DNA of 64,000 bases, taken from NCBI GenBank assembly GCA_015680685.1, contig MNCI01030009.1, positions 166,127 to 230,126 of the forward strand. Direction: 5' to 3'. This document shows positions 33,257 to 46,468 of the stretch, piece by piece. Below the pieces are notes generated by a model. That model saw only the letters and a list, made by a program, of their open reading frames with translations, was not told the origin of the DNA and searched no databases. Positions within the stretch are counted from its first letter, which is position 1. Each line of letters starts with the position of its first letter. Source of the stretch: Gnetum montanum. Taxonomy: Eukaryota; Streptophyta; Gnetopsida; Gnetales; Gnetaceae. The position numbers and the translations under genes are program-made.

Positions 33257-33334
33257 GCATCGACGGGATTTCGTCAACACAACTAGCTACATCGACAGGA
33301 TTCCATTGACATAACCCAAAAACTCTATATATAG
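33257..33334 (+). promoter_or_regulatory. U3-like internal promoter block upstream of the C aORF
   Basis: Two palindrome-like motifs, ATCGACGGGATTTCGTCAA (33259) and ATCGACAGGATTCCATTGA (33291), precede CTATATATAG at 33325-33334, about 440 bp before the aORF ATG at 33772. They share the YGAYRNGATYNCRTYGA shape with D's LTR motifs (3937-3984). C's own LTR has TCGATG half-sites (CACATCGATGTG 36905, TTGATGCATACACATCAA 36971). CG dinucleotides are unusually well kept here compared with surrounding DNA. Confidence 0.55.
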
Positions 33335-33771
33335 GCACAACACTTTGAAATTTTTTTGTCATTTTATATCAAATGGAAAAGGAGTTTTAGTGGTTTTCAA
33401 AGCCCAAAACCTTTTAGAGCCCATAACTTTCAAACCACTTGTTCAATTAACCCTGTTCTTTAGTCCTACAGCTACTGGAGGTGAGCTCTACATCATGGAG
33501 GTAACAAAAGTTAGGTTTTTGATGAAATGTTTTTTTAAATTTTTTCTAACCCCCATAAGGTTTAAATAATAAAATAATATTAAAATCACTAATTCATGAG
33601 AGTTGATCCTTTCCAATAAACTCTAGGAGCTATCTAAATGAAATAATAATAAAATAATCAAATCTACCATGATCACAACTTAGCCAAGTGTAACTAATCT
33701 AAAGAGGCAAGGTAGAAAAAATGTTTAAGTTACACACTAAATGCTAATATTTGATCATTTTGTAATTACAA

Positions 33772-36635
33772 ATGGCACCTAGACTAAGGGAGAAACATGG
33801 ATAAGAAGCGGGATCATCCCAACTAAGGTACAAGTGATCCAAAACTAGAAGGGTTCAATAGCTGAAGTAGCCTTAGGAATAAGCAACCAAAACACATGTA
33901 ACAAGACCTCTTTGAGAGGAGCTTGAAGTGGAATCTATTCAAAAAATTCCTAAAGCTGAAACAAAGAAATCCCACTAGGATGAGGCACCAGCACTAAGGC
34001 CAAACCTTAAGATCATATTGACGGATGCCTACCTTAAGAAAATCCAGTTCAATGAGATTCAATGTTTAGTTATCCAAGAATTGAAGTTTGGTACCTTCTT
34101 GGACTTTGCTCTAGAAAAAGTAAGAACTCAGTTATAGACTTCTCCCATTTGGCCTATTCTTACGTCTAGTGGAGAATGGTACATGGAAGAAACATATCTC
34201 TTTTGGAACAATAGGTAGGATAATGCCACTATGAAAATTAAGGACATTAGCATGTCGTACTTAGTGGAGGCCATCTCTCAAGCCCTTAGGTTACTAGAAG
34301 CTAGGGTAACCTTGTTAGAAATCTCAACACAAGTGAACCCATAGGTAAAGAAGAAGTGGGTATAGTAGTGCTATGGAGTTGGCTGTAAGGAATATAGTGC
34401 ACTCACAATGGTAGAGCAAGCATACTTTAAGACTATGACATACCACCTCAATTTGATGGTGAGGCCAAGCAAGGTGACAACCTTCTTTGCCTATGTGAGA
34501 ATTGCTCTAGGTGGGAAATTTCCTACTAATCTCTTGTAGTTGATCTATCTTGAGATAGAGAAACACTTTAAGGAAAACAAGCATGGAAGAAAGGCACTAC
34601 CTTTCTCATGTCTAATTCAAAAATTATGCTAAAGGGGAGGAATAGCCCACTATTTCAATGAAACCCTTTGACATGCTCCTATTAGCTCTTGAGTAGAAAT
34701 TATGAAAGATAAAGTATCTACCAAGACGTAAGAAGAGAAGTATCCACCATTACCACCCACTCATGAAACAACGTCGAAGGATCATGCTAGCATGGAGCAC
34801 ATGCAGAAACTTCGTGAGTAACTCCTATAGTAGAAATAGATAAGACCAAGTGGGGATCCATCCATCTACTAGCTAGTCTTGAGTCATATGAACAAGGTCA
34901 CTCATACCATTAGTTGGTTGAAGGATGTGGTGCTAACATTTTCTATCCAATGAATGTAGGTAGTTGCGTGCTTGAATCCTAGTGCCTGAGAGGTAACAGT
35001 GTTCATTCTAGGATAGAAGCAACTTCCAAAAATCTTTGGAAATGCCACTACCTTCTTGGTGCACCTAGAGGAAGGTGATGGAGCAACTATCTTGGTGATG
35101 TAGCACCAAGGGTAGGAAATAATGGCCAAGGTGATAATTGGGCAAGTAGGTGAAGCACTTAATGTTCTTGTGGTATCTATGCCAAATATTATTACACTCA
35201 GACATGTACAGATGTTTGTAGGAGCAGCAAGTGAGAGATTTAGCATAGCCTAGCACAAGGAGTTGCTGGAATGACTAGTGGGAACCAAACATTTGATTCC
35301 AGAGATCTTTGACCTTTCAAATGACATCACTACAACCTAATCAATGTTGTTGGAGGCTAAGAGCAAGTACCTCATCGCTAATGCCCAACTTGAGGTAACC
35401 ACAAAGCAAAATTGACACTTGACTACTAAGGTTATGGAACTGAAAGCCCACTTAGCCAATCCCATAGTTCTCAGCCAAGCTATAACCAAAGATTAAGCTT
35501 TTCTAAAACTTTAGGAAAAACTTCAAGTAGGAGAGAATGCTAAGGAGACTATGATCATTGATGAGCTCATAGCAGCAACATTGGCTTATAACACTGAAAT
35601 GAACTTATCAAAGATCTACAAGGCGAATGCAATTCTAATGAAGGATAACTATCACCTCCATAATGTTAAGCTCCAAAAAGAATAAGTGGTGGAATACATA
35701 AGACAAAAATAGTAGTAGCCTACCAAGGTAACCATGGACTTGAAGAGGTTGGTAGTAGGAAATTACAATCTCTTGATGGAGGAGGTCCATGCTCTTCACT
35801 AGAAATCTACAATCAAGATTTCCAGCTAAAGGAATTAAGCCCTCAAATTCTAAAGGGGTAAGAACCATTACAGGAACTAGGTTGACCTTCAAAAAGAAAT
35901 TAATGAAAAAGAGATCAAAATGGTGAAGGAAAAAGTGAATGAGATCCTCTAGCAACTCCAAGAAGGAGATGACATGTGGTAGCTCATCTTTGAAGGACTA
36001 AACACATACAACAAGGTAGAAATCCACTTCAAGGAGTTGTAGATTGAGGAGATGATGGAGTACATGGAGCTTTCCAACCTTCATTATGCAAACTTGAAAA
36101 TGTTGACTACCGAGAGGCCAAGGTAAGAAGTAGAGAAGCAGGTGACCTGCTCATACCTATTGTATGAGGTAGAGTTCAAGCATCATAAGGAGATAAAGAT
36201 GATGCTAGAAACTACCAATGTTAAACTCAATGTTCTTAAAGAGCACTTCATCAACCAATGGTCAGTAGCTAAGAACTTGGCTTGCAAATTGAGCAACTAC
36301 CAGGAGTTGTAAAACACTATCAAGGCATTCAATGTCAAACACAAATAATTTTCAACCTAGTTTTTTTTAATGTGAAGGAGTTATTTCCTATAATGCCCTA
36401 TCGGTGGGATGTTCCTATACCAATCCACATTGGTGATGCTACATGGACTATATATGATCCTCAATGTAAGGAGGAGAAGATGAAAGCATTGCTAGATGTT
36501 TTTCTTCTTCCACCAATAGTCACAGTTGTAGCCAAATAGCCACAACCATAACCTCAACCACAATAGTCGCATGAACTAGAAGTAGGAGAAGGTCCTTCAT
36601 CACCTCAAGAACCTCCACTGCCTAGGACCATTTGA
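33772..36635 (+). pseudogene. aORF of element C
   Basis: About 955 codons from ATGGCACCTA to the TGA at 36633. N-terminal segment: YLKKIQFNEIQCLVIQELKF (34040), TSSGEWYMEETYLFW (34173), the KEYSALTMVEQAYFK block (34390), KALPFSCLIQKLC (34592). These place it with the putative plant transposon protein family. Central and C-terminal thirds are rich in Lys, Glu, Leu and Gln with heptad spacing. The last open stretch (36282-36539) contains VKELFPIMPYRWDVPIPIHI, shared with B and D, then a Pro/Gln tail interrupted by TAG and TAA at Gln positions. It follows pol and has its own promoter-like block. Function unknown. Confidence 0.75.
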
Positions 36636-36865
36636 TTTTCTCTTTGTCTCCAAGCCCCCAAAGGGGTTTTGCTATTAGTTTTTGTAATAGTGTTTAATTT
36701 TATTATCATGAATACCAATTTTTGTAAAATTTGTTGATTTTTACACTTGGGCACTTAACATTAGTTTGATTTAGTATGTTAATCAATTAGTGAATAATCC
36801 CATACCTTCCCAAAAAATTTCTAAAGAACTTGTTCTTCATTTTTTTCACTCAAGGATGAATTTTC

Positions 36866-36881
36866 ATTCAGTCATGAAGTA
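36866..36881 (+). other. Polypurine tract of element C
   Basis: The position before the LTR reads ATTCAGTCATGAAGTA, a decayed form of B's CAGTCATGGGGGTA. It is preceded by CACTCAAGGATGAATTTTC. Confidence 0.55.
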
Positions 36882-37725
36882 TGATGAGTTATGGCTAATT
36901 GGATCACATCGATGTGAACACAACAATGTGATCCCATCAATGCATACTTGTTGACACATGGTTTGATATGTTGATGCATACACATCAACATTGTGTCTAG
37001 TCTTGCCTATATAAATGTGCATGCTTGTCGCATTTATGGCATTCATTCATTCATTGCTTAGCCTAACTCTTGTAATTTATTTATTTGAGAGTTAGAATAT
37101 TTTCTAAGTGCCTATAGTAGGAGTTGAGAATTGTATGGATCTTTATTCAAGCACTGATGTACCTAAACACTTTGGTGTGAACAGTAATAAAGACAAGCTT
37201 CTTGATAAACCTTGCATCACTTCAAATTACCATAATATTTCCTTAATGCATTTCTTATTCATGCATTTAATTAATTAATTAATACCAAGTAATTAATACA
37301 CATAAGTATGACCATCTCAAGCATACGTTAATGCTTGGTAATCCCAATAGCATTTACATTTGGTAACCCAATAGTGTTGTAACATGTTCAGGATGTGCAT
37401 GGTAGATGGGAATGAATACTTATGTTAGGATTAGTTAAGGCCTTAATTAGTTCTTAGATTAATTAAACATTTAATTACTTTATTTTCTATACTTAGGTGA
37501 ATTTAATGAAAAACATAAAAGTTATATAAATCATATGCCTCAATTACACTTAACCATACCATTATGCCTCACAAGTGGAACTAGGAAGACAATGATCATG
37601 TCCTTGAAATTCACTACCTAGATCAAGTGTACTTAGAGAGCTACAGTCTACAAAACTCAACAAGATCACTTAGTGAATGCTAGTGATTCATATGGTTAGA
37701 TGTAGGGACTACTTGCTGCTCATCA
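36882..37725 (+). repeat. 3' LTR of element C (844 bp)
   Basis: It starts TGATGAGTTATG and ends GCTGCTCATCA. The U3 has CACATCGATGTG (36905) and TTGATGCATACACATCAA (36971), then TATATAAAT at 37008-37016. R-U5 is shared with the other LTRs. Right flank ATGGG. Confidence 0.85.
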
Positions 37726-39539
37726 ATGGGGAAATGTTTTTCAATTACTTCTCAAATATTTTTGATTATTTTGGAATAATCCTTAACATGGATGGGATTT
37801 TGTATAAATTTTGTGGAATTCTGGCTAGTTTGGAAATTTTTGGATTTATAATATAATAAAATAATATATAATATAATTAAGTTTTTTCAATTGGTAGTGG
37901 AAGCCATAAATCTTTTAGATGCCACTATGTGCATGTACTAGTAGACTATTTCTTAATAGCATCCACCCCATAGGAATAAGGATCTGCATGGATTTCTTTA
38001 CTTAGATTTTGATTCATAAGTTCACATGAAGCTAAAAACTAGTCAAGACCGTGACATTAAACAATTGAATCTAGTATTATGTGATGATGCATCGTTAAGA
38101 CTTATTCTTTTCATGATGTGTTGCCTCGACTATTGAGGATGTTAGTGGTCAAGGTAATGCCAATACTTAGCAATGAATGACTTGTTTGAGGTCACAAGAA
38201 TAATCTCATGTTAGTAGTGAGAATATTCCAACACTTGTCAGTATATTACTTTGGTAGTGAGGGTAACAAAGATCTATCCTTCGAAGGTTCCTAAATAAAA
38301 TATAAAATATTTCGATTTTGTGACATATTATATAGCTTGGAGACATTTATATAGCTTGTATTCTAAGACTTTTGATCCAAAATTTGTATGCTCAATGAAT
38401 AGGGAAATAAAATAAAATTTCTTATTTGAGGGGTCTTGACTCTTGCATTTCAATTTAGAAAGGCTAGAGTGGCTAAGGAAACACCAAAAGAGGGAAATAG
38501 GGCAAAAGATAAATCAATTCAAGATGGATCCTCTAGACTTAAAAAATAATATTTGTCTAATTTATATTTTTGTAAAATAAGAACTTTAGATATTTAAGTC
38601 ATGTATATTTTTTCATAAATAAATAATAAAGTATGATGGATATGAAATTGTTTTTTATGTTGTTTGGATCATGATATCACAAGGATTATTTTATTATTTA
38701 TACATGTGTTATAAATTTAGAAAAAATATTATTATTTTCTTGATTATTAATAATTCATTATTATTATTATTATTATTATTATTTAATTTGATAAATTTCA
38801 AATATAAATATTTTTATCTTTAGAGGTCCAATTAAGGTAAAACAAGTATGATTGGAAAAAAAATTTTAGGTGCTTTTTAATGATGGAACTAGTTGATTTT
38901 TTATATTTATATTTTTGTGGTTGTACTAATTTTAATTTAATTATTTATATAAATAGTAAGAAATTTCACTACATTCTATTGCTCTATTGTATTTATGCTT
39001 TTAATTGATAATTTTTATTTATTTTATTACTTTTTTATAAATTAGTAAATCAAACATAAATTTAGATCCTTGGGTTTCATGACATTTTTATTAGTTATTT
39101 ATAAGAATTTATAGATACTTAATCGAGTTGTTAGATGGGTGGTATCAATGCATGAATTCTTTCCTTGGATGTTATCTTATAACATTATTTTAGACATTAT
39201 TTAACTTTTTAGATATTTTCTAAATGTGAGTCAATCCAAATAGAGGGGGACAAGGTTAGTTAATGATATTCCACTAGAAAATCCCTATAATACTCTAGAT
39301 TAATCATAGATTTTTAGCTACTCTAGATTTTTCTCAAAAATAAAAACTAGATTAAGCTCTATTTCCCTCTTTTGGTTGAGCAATTATAGATTTTTCTCAA
39401 AAATAAAAACTAGATTAATCATAATGAGAGCTTAAGAAATAAGGGAAATGAGTAAAAGAAAAGGCAACTATTTCACTCTTTAGAAGGCTAAATCCTCCTA
39501 CCTTCTTAGGAATTAAAGATTCCATTGTTGTTATGAAAT

Positions 39540-40260
39540 GACTAAAGGGGTTGGAGAGAGTTTTCCAAAGTTTACATTGAACTACTATTGAGAAGACCTT
39601 TTTAGCTCTATATAGGTTAGAAGGTGTAGTTGAGCTATGGTGGAAAGTAAAACAAAGAATTAGATATTTGAAGGATTAAGAAATAGACTTTAAATAAATC
39701 ACTGGTGTTTTTAAGAACAAATATCTATCTAATGCCTATCATAAAAAGAAAGAAGATTACTCCAATTGACTATTTTAGGAACCCAGGTTAGTTTATGAGT
39801 ATGATAATAAGTTTACTAAACTATGTGAATATGTCTTCCATGCTTTGTAAAACAAAGCTTCCTGTATTATAAAATTTGCAAAAGGATTAAGGCTCTCCAT
39901 TAAAATCATAATTACAACATTGACCTTAGATAACTATGAGGAGGCACGTAATAGAGCCATTATTATGAGAAGAGAATAGATAGATGATGTAGCTCAAAGA
40001 AATAGAAAGAGAAATTATGGAGCATTAACTATAGTTAATCAGAGAAAGTTCAAGTAGCCTAGGGGACCGAATGGATCAATCCAATGGCAACCTAGAGGGT
40101 TTAATAAGCAAGACCAACCATTTAATTCTAGGTTCCCACTAGGATCTAATATTTACTTTCATTTAAAGAAGTTGGTTATTTTAAGAAAGAGTGTTTGAAC
40201 TTTCTTTAGAGAAAGAGTGCTAAGCAGAGCACAAGCATAGAACTTGTGGTTCAAAATCCT
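39540..40260 (+). pseudogene. gag: Ty3/gypsy gag fragment (region L)
   Basis: The frame reads ELWWKVKQRIRYL (39630), FKNKYLSNAYHKKKEDY, LVYEYDNKFTKLCEYV (39787), CIIKFAKGLRLSIKIIITTL and NYEEARNRAIIMRRE (39931), the signature of the Retrotrans_gag capsid family. At 40155-40205 another frame reads FKEVGYFKKECLN, a CCHC zinc knuckle that has lost the first two Cys and the His. This capsid type is distinct from the gag of A and G and more like that of other plant gypsy lineages. Many stops. No protease or RT follows. Confidence 0.65.
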
Positions 40261-40329
40261 AGGATTATCCATGAAAATAAAGGAGGATCTACTAATAATC
40301 CTAGGATGGTTTGAGAGGGAAGCACTTAT

Positions 40330-43100
40330 TTATTTATAAACTTCATAAACATATTTTACTGAATGTTTTAATCTATTTGATAATTAATCTTTTAAAATGA
40401 TTATATTTTTTGCAATCATTAAAATGGATTTCTAAGGTGAAAAAATATTTAAGAATTTAGGAAAAATACATAAATGAATTAATTATACTTGTGGTAATTT
40501 ACAACTTTCTTATATATAATATTATCATGATATAAATATCTTGCCTTGTTTTTGAAGCAAAAATTTAATAGAAAGTTTAAATAATACACTATAACATTTA
40601 TAAAGATCTTCATCATAAAATAAATAAAATTCAACTCCTTTAAACTTTTATAGCTTAGGAAGCAAAAAATAATATTGTGTCATGAGGTTTATGGTAAATG
40701 GTTCTTGTTCCTTCTCTTCCTTCATATTTACAACAAAAGTGATTTCAAGGAGGATCTAGAGATGAGGGTACAAGATCAATGAATACTATAATAAAAAATT
40801 TGGAATACTTGGATTTGGTTACTGATGAGGGAACAATATCAATCATGATGACCTAGAGCTTTAAACGTTTCCGTCATAACTTATGTAGATGCGTAGCATC
40901 ATTACCATTCTTTTTCATTAGCTTTTTCTCAAGCCATTTTACTTCTTCTTGGAAGAGATTTCATTAATTCATAAATTGATGTACCTCTACAAAAAATATG
41001 ATTAATTCTTTATTTATCTTTTCTTTCCACTTCTATAAAAGTTTAGAAAAAGATAGCTTCTTAACTTCATCAATTTTATAGAGTGATATGTCAAATCATT
41101 TTTCATTCAACTCCATCAATTTCTTCTAATTGAGAATTTTGTTGAGAAGGCATAAAATTTATCTTTCTCTTTTTATTTTTATTTTCATGCACTTCTAGTT
41201 TTGTATGTTTTCCCTTAGAAGCATCTTCTAGTGTAAGAATTTCTTAGGTAGCTTTATGTAAGAAAGTAGAAAAATTCATACTTTAAGTGTCTATTATGAT
41301 CATCTTCTTCATAGTGTGATGGTCATGTAGGGATTCCATGGGATTTTAATGAGATGGTAGAAAACTAATGTGATGTATTAATTTAAAATTAAATTTTGTA
41401 GTTGTTTAATATTTAATTAGAGTTATTAGATATGTTTTAATAAGTTATTGTTAATCCATGAGTTAAATAATATGATTAAGTTATTATTTTTCTTTAATGG
41501 ATACAATCTACTTGTTAAAGTTTTGTATCTTTTGCTTCTTGCTAGTATTAACAATTAGTTAGATTTTTTATATATTCAATAATTAAATGATTAAATTCAA
41601 TTACCCTTAGAAGTTTTTATTTTGTTAGTTGTTATGATACTATTAATATTCAGTTATACTTAATTTATTTATATTATACATATGCAATTATATAACACTA
41701 TTTTTTATATACCATTTGGAGATTTATCTCTATCCAAGTCATATCCTTTATAATTATTTATCTTTAAATTTTAGCTTATGTCCTTTTGGAATGGGAGTCA
41801 GAAGAAGTGTTAAGATCCTTATAGGTTTCATACTATATTAACCATAAATAACAACATTATAAAAATAAAAATTCCTAGACATACTAAACATTATCAATTT
41901 TTAGATTTCATATAAAAACATTATCATGATTTTTTTATAAATGATGTCACACAAATATGTAGATTTATTGGGGAAGCTTTGGTTCCTTTGGCTTGGGCAT
42001 CATCCCTTCTATACAAAGTGGTGGCTTAGGAATAGATGTGTTAGAGTAGGAACATGTCTTAGCTCTCTTAAGAAACTATGTATCTTATGTGTATGTTAGC
42101 ACTCTTTAAGTATATTATGTATGTTGCATTAGCTCAATTTCTTATATGATTATTAAGGCATCCTTGCTATCCTCTTAACCTGGTACTAATGTGTCTCATG
42201 TAAGATGTATAGTTATGTTATACTTGTATATCATTAAGGACGTTGAGGCATAGTCCAGTTTAAGTTCTTTTTAGAGTACTTAGGAATTTTGGGCTCATTG
42301 ATGATCCCAAGCAATGCTTCTTTAGAGTGGTACCATTACAAATGAGAGAGAGAATGGAGGGTTGGAAGTTGAAACATAACATTTACCCTCATAATAATTT
42401 CATAGAAATATGGTAATAACTTTGCATTATTCACTTGAATAAAACCCATATATCTAAGTTTCCAAATCAAGAACCTTACTAATAGCCTAACACCTCATTA
42501 ATAAAATTGACCTTTTAAGAAAGTAAAAATTTAAGTCATATAAAAAGTTTAATTAGTATACCAATGTATCTAGAATACTAAAAAAATAGGGTTTTATCCT
42601 TGTTTTGTTAAATTTGAATTGTAATATTTGTTTTATGTTTGTTTTGGTTAACTACATATGAGATTTCTGGTGTGACATGTATCATACGAAATGGAGCACA
42701 TGCATTTTTATATGTATTTTAACACATAGTAGGATGTGTTACTTTGTATCTAAAATAAAAACATTAAAAATATCCTATATTATTTCTTAAATTTTACATT
42801 AGTCATTTTGCATTTGAGCCATATGAGATGGAGAGGGCCTTAAGTGAGAAAGACTATTATGGAAATTAGGAAGAAAAAGAGAGAAGGTTATGAGAGTTCA
42901 TAGAAAATGAAATAAAGGAAAGAAGAAAGATTTGAAAAGTTTGAAGCTCTACAAAATTATTTTAAGAGATCATATTTAATTTTTTTATCATGATGCTATC
43001 CTATATTATTGTAGATTTTGGACATTTCCTTCTTGCTGCTTGACTCTTTGCTAATCTTTTATTATTATTAATATTAAAGTAGAATTTCTCCAAATTTTTG
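40330..43100. other. AT-rich segment without recognisable features
   Basis: No open frame of note, no recognisable domain, no clear repeat. A stretch at 42010-42350 (TGTTAGAGTAGGAACATG through TAGAGTGGTACCATTACA) has an LTR-like look but no partner was found. Confidence 0.3.
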
Positions 43101-43761
43101 TGGCATTATATTTTTTTTACATAAAAGTTACATTGAAATTTTTTCCAATTCATTCTATGTATTTTTCATGAATTTTTTATGATTTTTAGAAACCTTGCAT
43201 GATGTATCTTTTGAATATTTTACAATTATTTTAAAATGTCTTTTCTATAGGTTTGTATTTTGCTTGAATTTTGAGGAATTTTTAGTGATTTTGAAAATAT
43301 TTTAAAAATAAAAACATGAAAGAAAATAGAATAAAAAATTGTACTTGTAATTAGTTTTTCATCATATGATAGTAAAAACCATGAATCTTTAAATGGCCTT
43401 TATTTGCATATAGTAGCAAGGTGTTTCTTAGTGGATCTCATTCTATAGGAATAAGGGTTAAGATATATTTTTAATGAGTGGTGAGTATGTCCAATATTCC
43501 ACTATATGATTTATAAGTATTATAGTAGATCATGGCATAATCAATAGATAATATTGCTTTGAGTATCTAGGAAGTTATGTACTTTATTGTTGATCATTGT
43601 CTTCCCACATGAACTAGTAGTACTTCTTGTTTGTATTATTGAGTCCAAAGTAAGATGCATGATCATCATATTATCTTAGTCATGGATAAAATTAATTAAC
43701 ATATAAGAATTATATTTTTAATTTAATTAATAATATATTTAAATCCTAATCTAGCTCAAGG

Positions 43762-44314
43762 TGATGAGTATATGGTCTTAGTATACTGAACACATTCTTA
43801 ACTTACATGATCATTACTAGAATTACTAGCATTCACTATTGGATGTATTAAGTAATAAAACTATTGAGATTACCAAATAATTATAACTTAAAACTAGTCA
43901 TACTCATTTCATTAAATCATTATTTTCTTTAGAATGTTAGTCATTATGTTAGATATATGAAAAGGTAAATATCAAGATATAAAATTAATCTAAGTTAGAA
44001 TGCTGCAATGGATAAGAAATAATCTCGATCTTAATGTTATGAAGAAATGTATTAAGATGCAATCTATTCAAATAAGATTCTAGCTAATAAGTTAAAATTC
44101 ATATTGCATGAATCCATTTTCTATTACTGAAATCACAAAATAAAATTACAAAGGTTTAGCTACACTACTAGCCAAATGATACATTCAATACATTAGGTTG
44201 ATGTATTTTTAGTCAAAGATGGATAGGGTGATATCATAGTTTTGATATTGTATTATAGCCTATGATATCCTAGGTGTGATATCATATCATACTCAATGCA
44301 TTAACTATTCATCA
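43762..44314 (-). repeat. 3' LTR of element K (553 bp, minus strand)
   Basis: On the minus strand it starts TGATGAATAGTT at 44314 and ends ATACTCATCA at 43762. The U3 contains GATATCACACC, GATATCATAGG, CAATATCAA and GATATCACCC, the motif type of element A. It is shorter than other family LTRs, so deletions are likely. The flank beyond the end on the plus strand is CAAGG. Confidence 0.7.
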
Positions 44315-44331
44315 TACCTCCATAACTAATT
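44315..44331 (-). other. Polypurine tract of element K
   Basis: The minus strand reads AATTAGTTATGGAGGTA directly before the LTR start, matching the family tract. Confidence 0.6.
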
Positions 44332-44539
44332 AAAACCTCATATTCAAGTTAAAAAAAATCATGATACAATTTGACACAAAATTGTAGGAGTGAATTAGAT
44401 TAACTAAATAACTAATTGAGTTTCACACTACCAAATTATATTCAAGTGGATTCTTATAAAAAAAAAAGAAACTAAAAAAGCATAAAAAATTTTACAAAAT
44501 TATATTAGAACTTAATATTTTTTATGGTTAAGAGTTTAA

Positions 44540-46463
44540 GTGGTTCATTTGTAGTCGTAGCTCTTTCTACATTGGTTGTTTTAGTGGTTGATCTATTACT
44601 AGTTGTCTCTTCATGTGGAAGTAATCCATGGATATCTTAAAAATCTCTTCATTAATTCATGGGTGGTTAACTATCCAAGCAAGCTTGGTCAAATTTTTTG
44701 TTTTAGGCACATTCCATGAATATAAAAGCTTCAAAAACATCTTCTTTTCTTGAATAAAATAGGCTAAAAATTTCTTGCATTCAATTTCAAACATCCATAC
44801 TTGTTCTTTGAGATTCATCATCCTCTTTCCAAGTTATTTATTACATCTTACTAGTCTATGAATCTTGATTTAAGAACCTCTAACTTTTCATTATCAGTTT
44901 TCAATTTTTGTTTGGTCTCATTGTAGATTTTGTGCTCATGTTTTTATAGAGAAAATGTGATAGTGAATTGTTTCTCAAGTTTATTCCTTGTCCTACCTAA
45001 TATGAACATGGTAAGATTAGCATATTGTAGGTTGGATAACTCCATGTATTCAATCATGTTCTCAATTTGTAGCTCTTTCATTTTGATGTCTACTTAATTG
45101 ATTACATTAAGTTAATTTATTATATATTGCCAATAAGGATCATTGGTTCATTGGAGGGTAATCTTGGTCTTTGCCATATAAATCTATTTCTTACTAATTT
45201 ATTTTTACAAGTTAACCAAATCATTGAAGTGCTCCTTTAATTTCTCCTTTCTACTTTATTTTTCATGTTTGAATTTCAATTGTGAACATCTATTATATCA
45301 TGAAAACTTCTTTTATGGATGCATTCCAATTTTTCCTAACTTACTTGTTGATATTCAAATTCATCTTTACTAAGTATTTCCTAAGATATTTAAGGTTTTC
45401 TTCCATTTTCATCTTTTCTCTTACCACCTTAAGTAATATTCAATTTTCTATAGTAAGGTTCTTATTCTTCTCTTCTAATGCAGCAATGATCTTTGTTTAT
45501 GGCATAGATCTTGACATTGGCCATTGATGCATTCCATGTAGCTTTCACCATTTCTATTTCAAGTTATTGTTACATAGTTATTAGTTATCATCATTAAACT
45601 AGCTAAGTAGCTTACGAGCAACAAACCATACTAGGAGTTTTAGCTAGACATTCCTTTGATTATAATAAGAATAGACTAAATTATAGTGATATCATCAAAG
45701 ATTTCAAAAATTTCTTCAATGACTTATTCTATCTATAAGATTTTTTTCAATGTGTTCGTATTTTATCTATAGTCATTCTTTTTGTTGGTTCTATTTCATA
45801 TCCCTACAGACACATAAATATCTTGCACAACAATAAACTTAGAAATCAATGTTACATGGATTTTAAATGCTTCCCTTATATGATCAACAATGATCTTTCC
45901 AATAGCTTCTTAGCCCTTGTAGGACATCATCATAACAATTTCAATATTACCATATTCCAACATGATGAATAAAGATATAATAATATTAGAGATCTTTGGG
46001 TGTTCTTCTTGTGGAAAAGTGATAATTACATTTTCTATTGTAGGATTTATTTGAACAAATGTGTTTTATCATTCATCATTGAAAATGATAGAAATTTACT
46101 CTTGCTACCAAATTATGACTTGAGATATCTCTTGCAAATAACTCATTAGAGGATGATATACATGAAAATTACCTATAAGTACTTGCCTACTAGTTATTGA
46201 AGTACAAGTTTGCATTATACTGACCTCTACACATATTATTCCCACTACAAGAATGTTGACAATTGGTGTGGACTATGTTAATGCTATAGAGGTACTCATT
46301 TTGATAGATTTAATACTTGGGAGTATCTCTAGTTAGCCTTTCCTACAAGATACTAGCTTGATCATTTTAGACTATAAGACATTTTTATACATCTCATGGT
46401 ATTGTTAGTATATCTAGTAATATCTTCTCACCTGCATAATTTCCAAATATGATAGAAAATAAT
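44540..46463 (-). pseudogene. aORF of element K, C-terminal part (minus strand)
   Basis: The minus strand around 45045-44850 reads MELSNLQYANLTMFI, a KLEKQF block, then HEHKIYNETKQKLKTDNEKL and EVLKS. D has YMELANLQYVNLAML and HHKETNKNIEVANVELNVL at 3112-3290. The whole segment is coiled-coil-like (Lys/Glu/Leu-rich when read on the minus strand). It stops at 46463-46468, where E2 is inserted, and resumes at 50768. Broken by stops. Confidence 0.65.
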
Positions 46464-46468
46464 AGTAT
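46464..46468. other. Target site duplication of E2 (left copy, AGTAT)
   Basis: AGTAT at 46464-46468 matches AGTAT at 50768-50772 exactly, bracketing E2. It defines the real end of the E LTR as TGTCACA (decayed to TGTCATA here). Confidence 0.75.

Larger units (their letters stand above)
27886..36881 (+). mobile_element. Element C internal region: Athila/Tat-like, gag deleted
   Basis: The LTR is followed directly by the Pro-rich linker homologous to 17233 in A, so primer site, leader and nearly all gag are missing. Protease, RT, RNase H, integrase, spacer, internal promoter block, aORF and polypurine tract follow in the family order. It is the only copy in the window with both a long pol and an aORF. 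Confidence 0.85.
37726..43761 (+). mobile_element. Decayed Ty3/gypsy-like region L with a gag remnant
   Basis: A gag fragment lies at about 39540-40260. Near each end is a pair of direct repeats, 37886-37980 and 43373-43455, sharing ATGAATCTTT/ATAAATCTTT, a GTAG/AGTAG phrase, TTTCTTA and ATAGGAATAAGG. These could be LTR remnants of one element. 40330-43100 is AT-rich without a recognisable domain; a Lys-rich minus-strand frame near 40950-41330 is unidentified. K's LTR cuts in at 43762. Confidence 0.4.

Noticed and set aside
38757-38785. ATT repeat as a functional site
   Set aside because: Ordinary microsatellite in AT-rich DNA.
42010-42350. Possible solo LTR (TGTTAGAGTAGG to ATTACA)
   Set aside because: No second copy in the window, no clear target duplication, ends not convincing.
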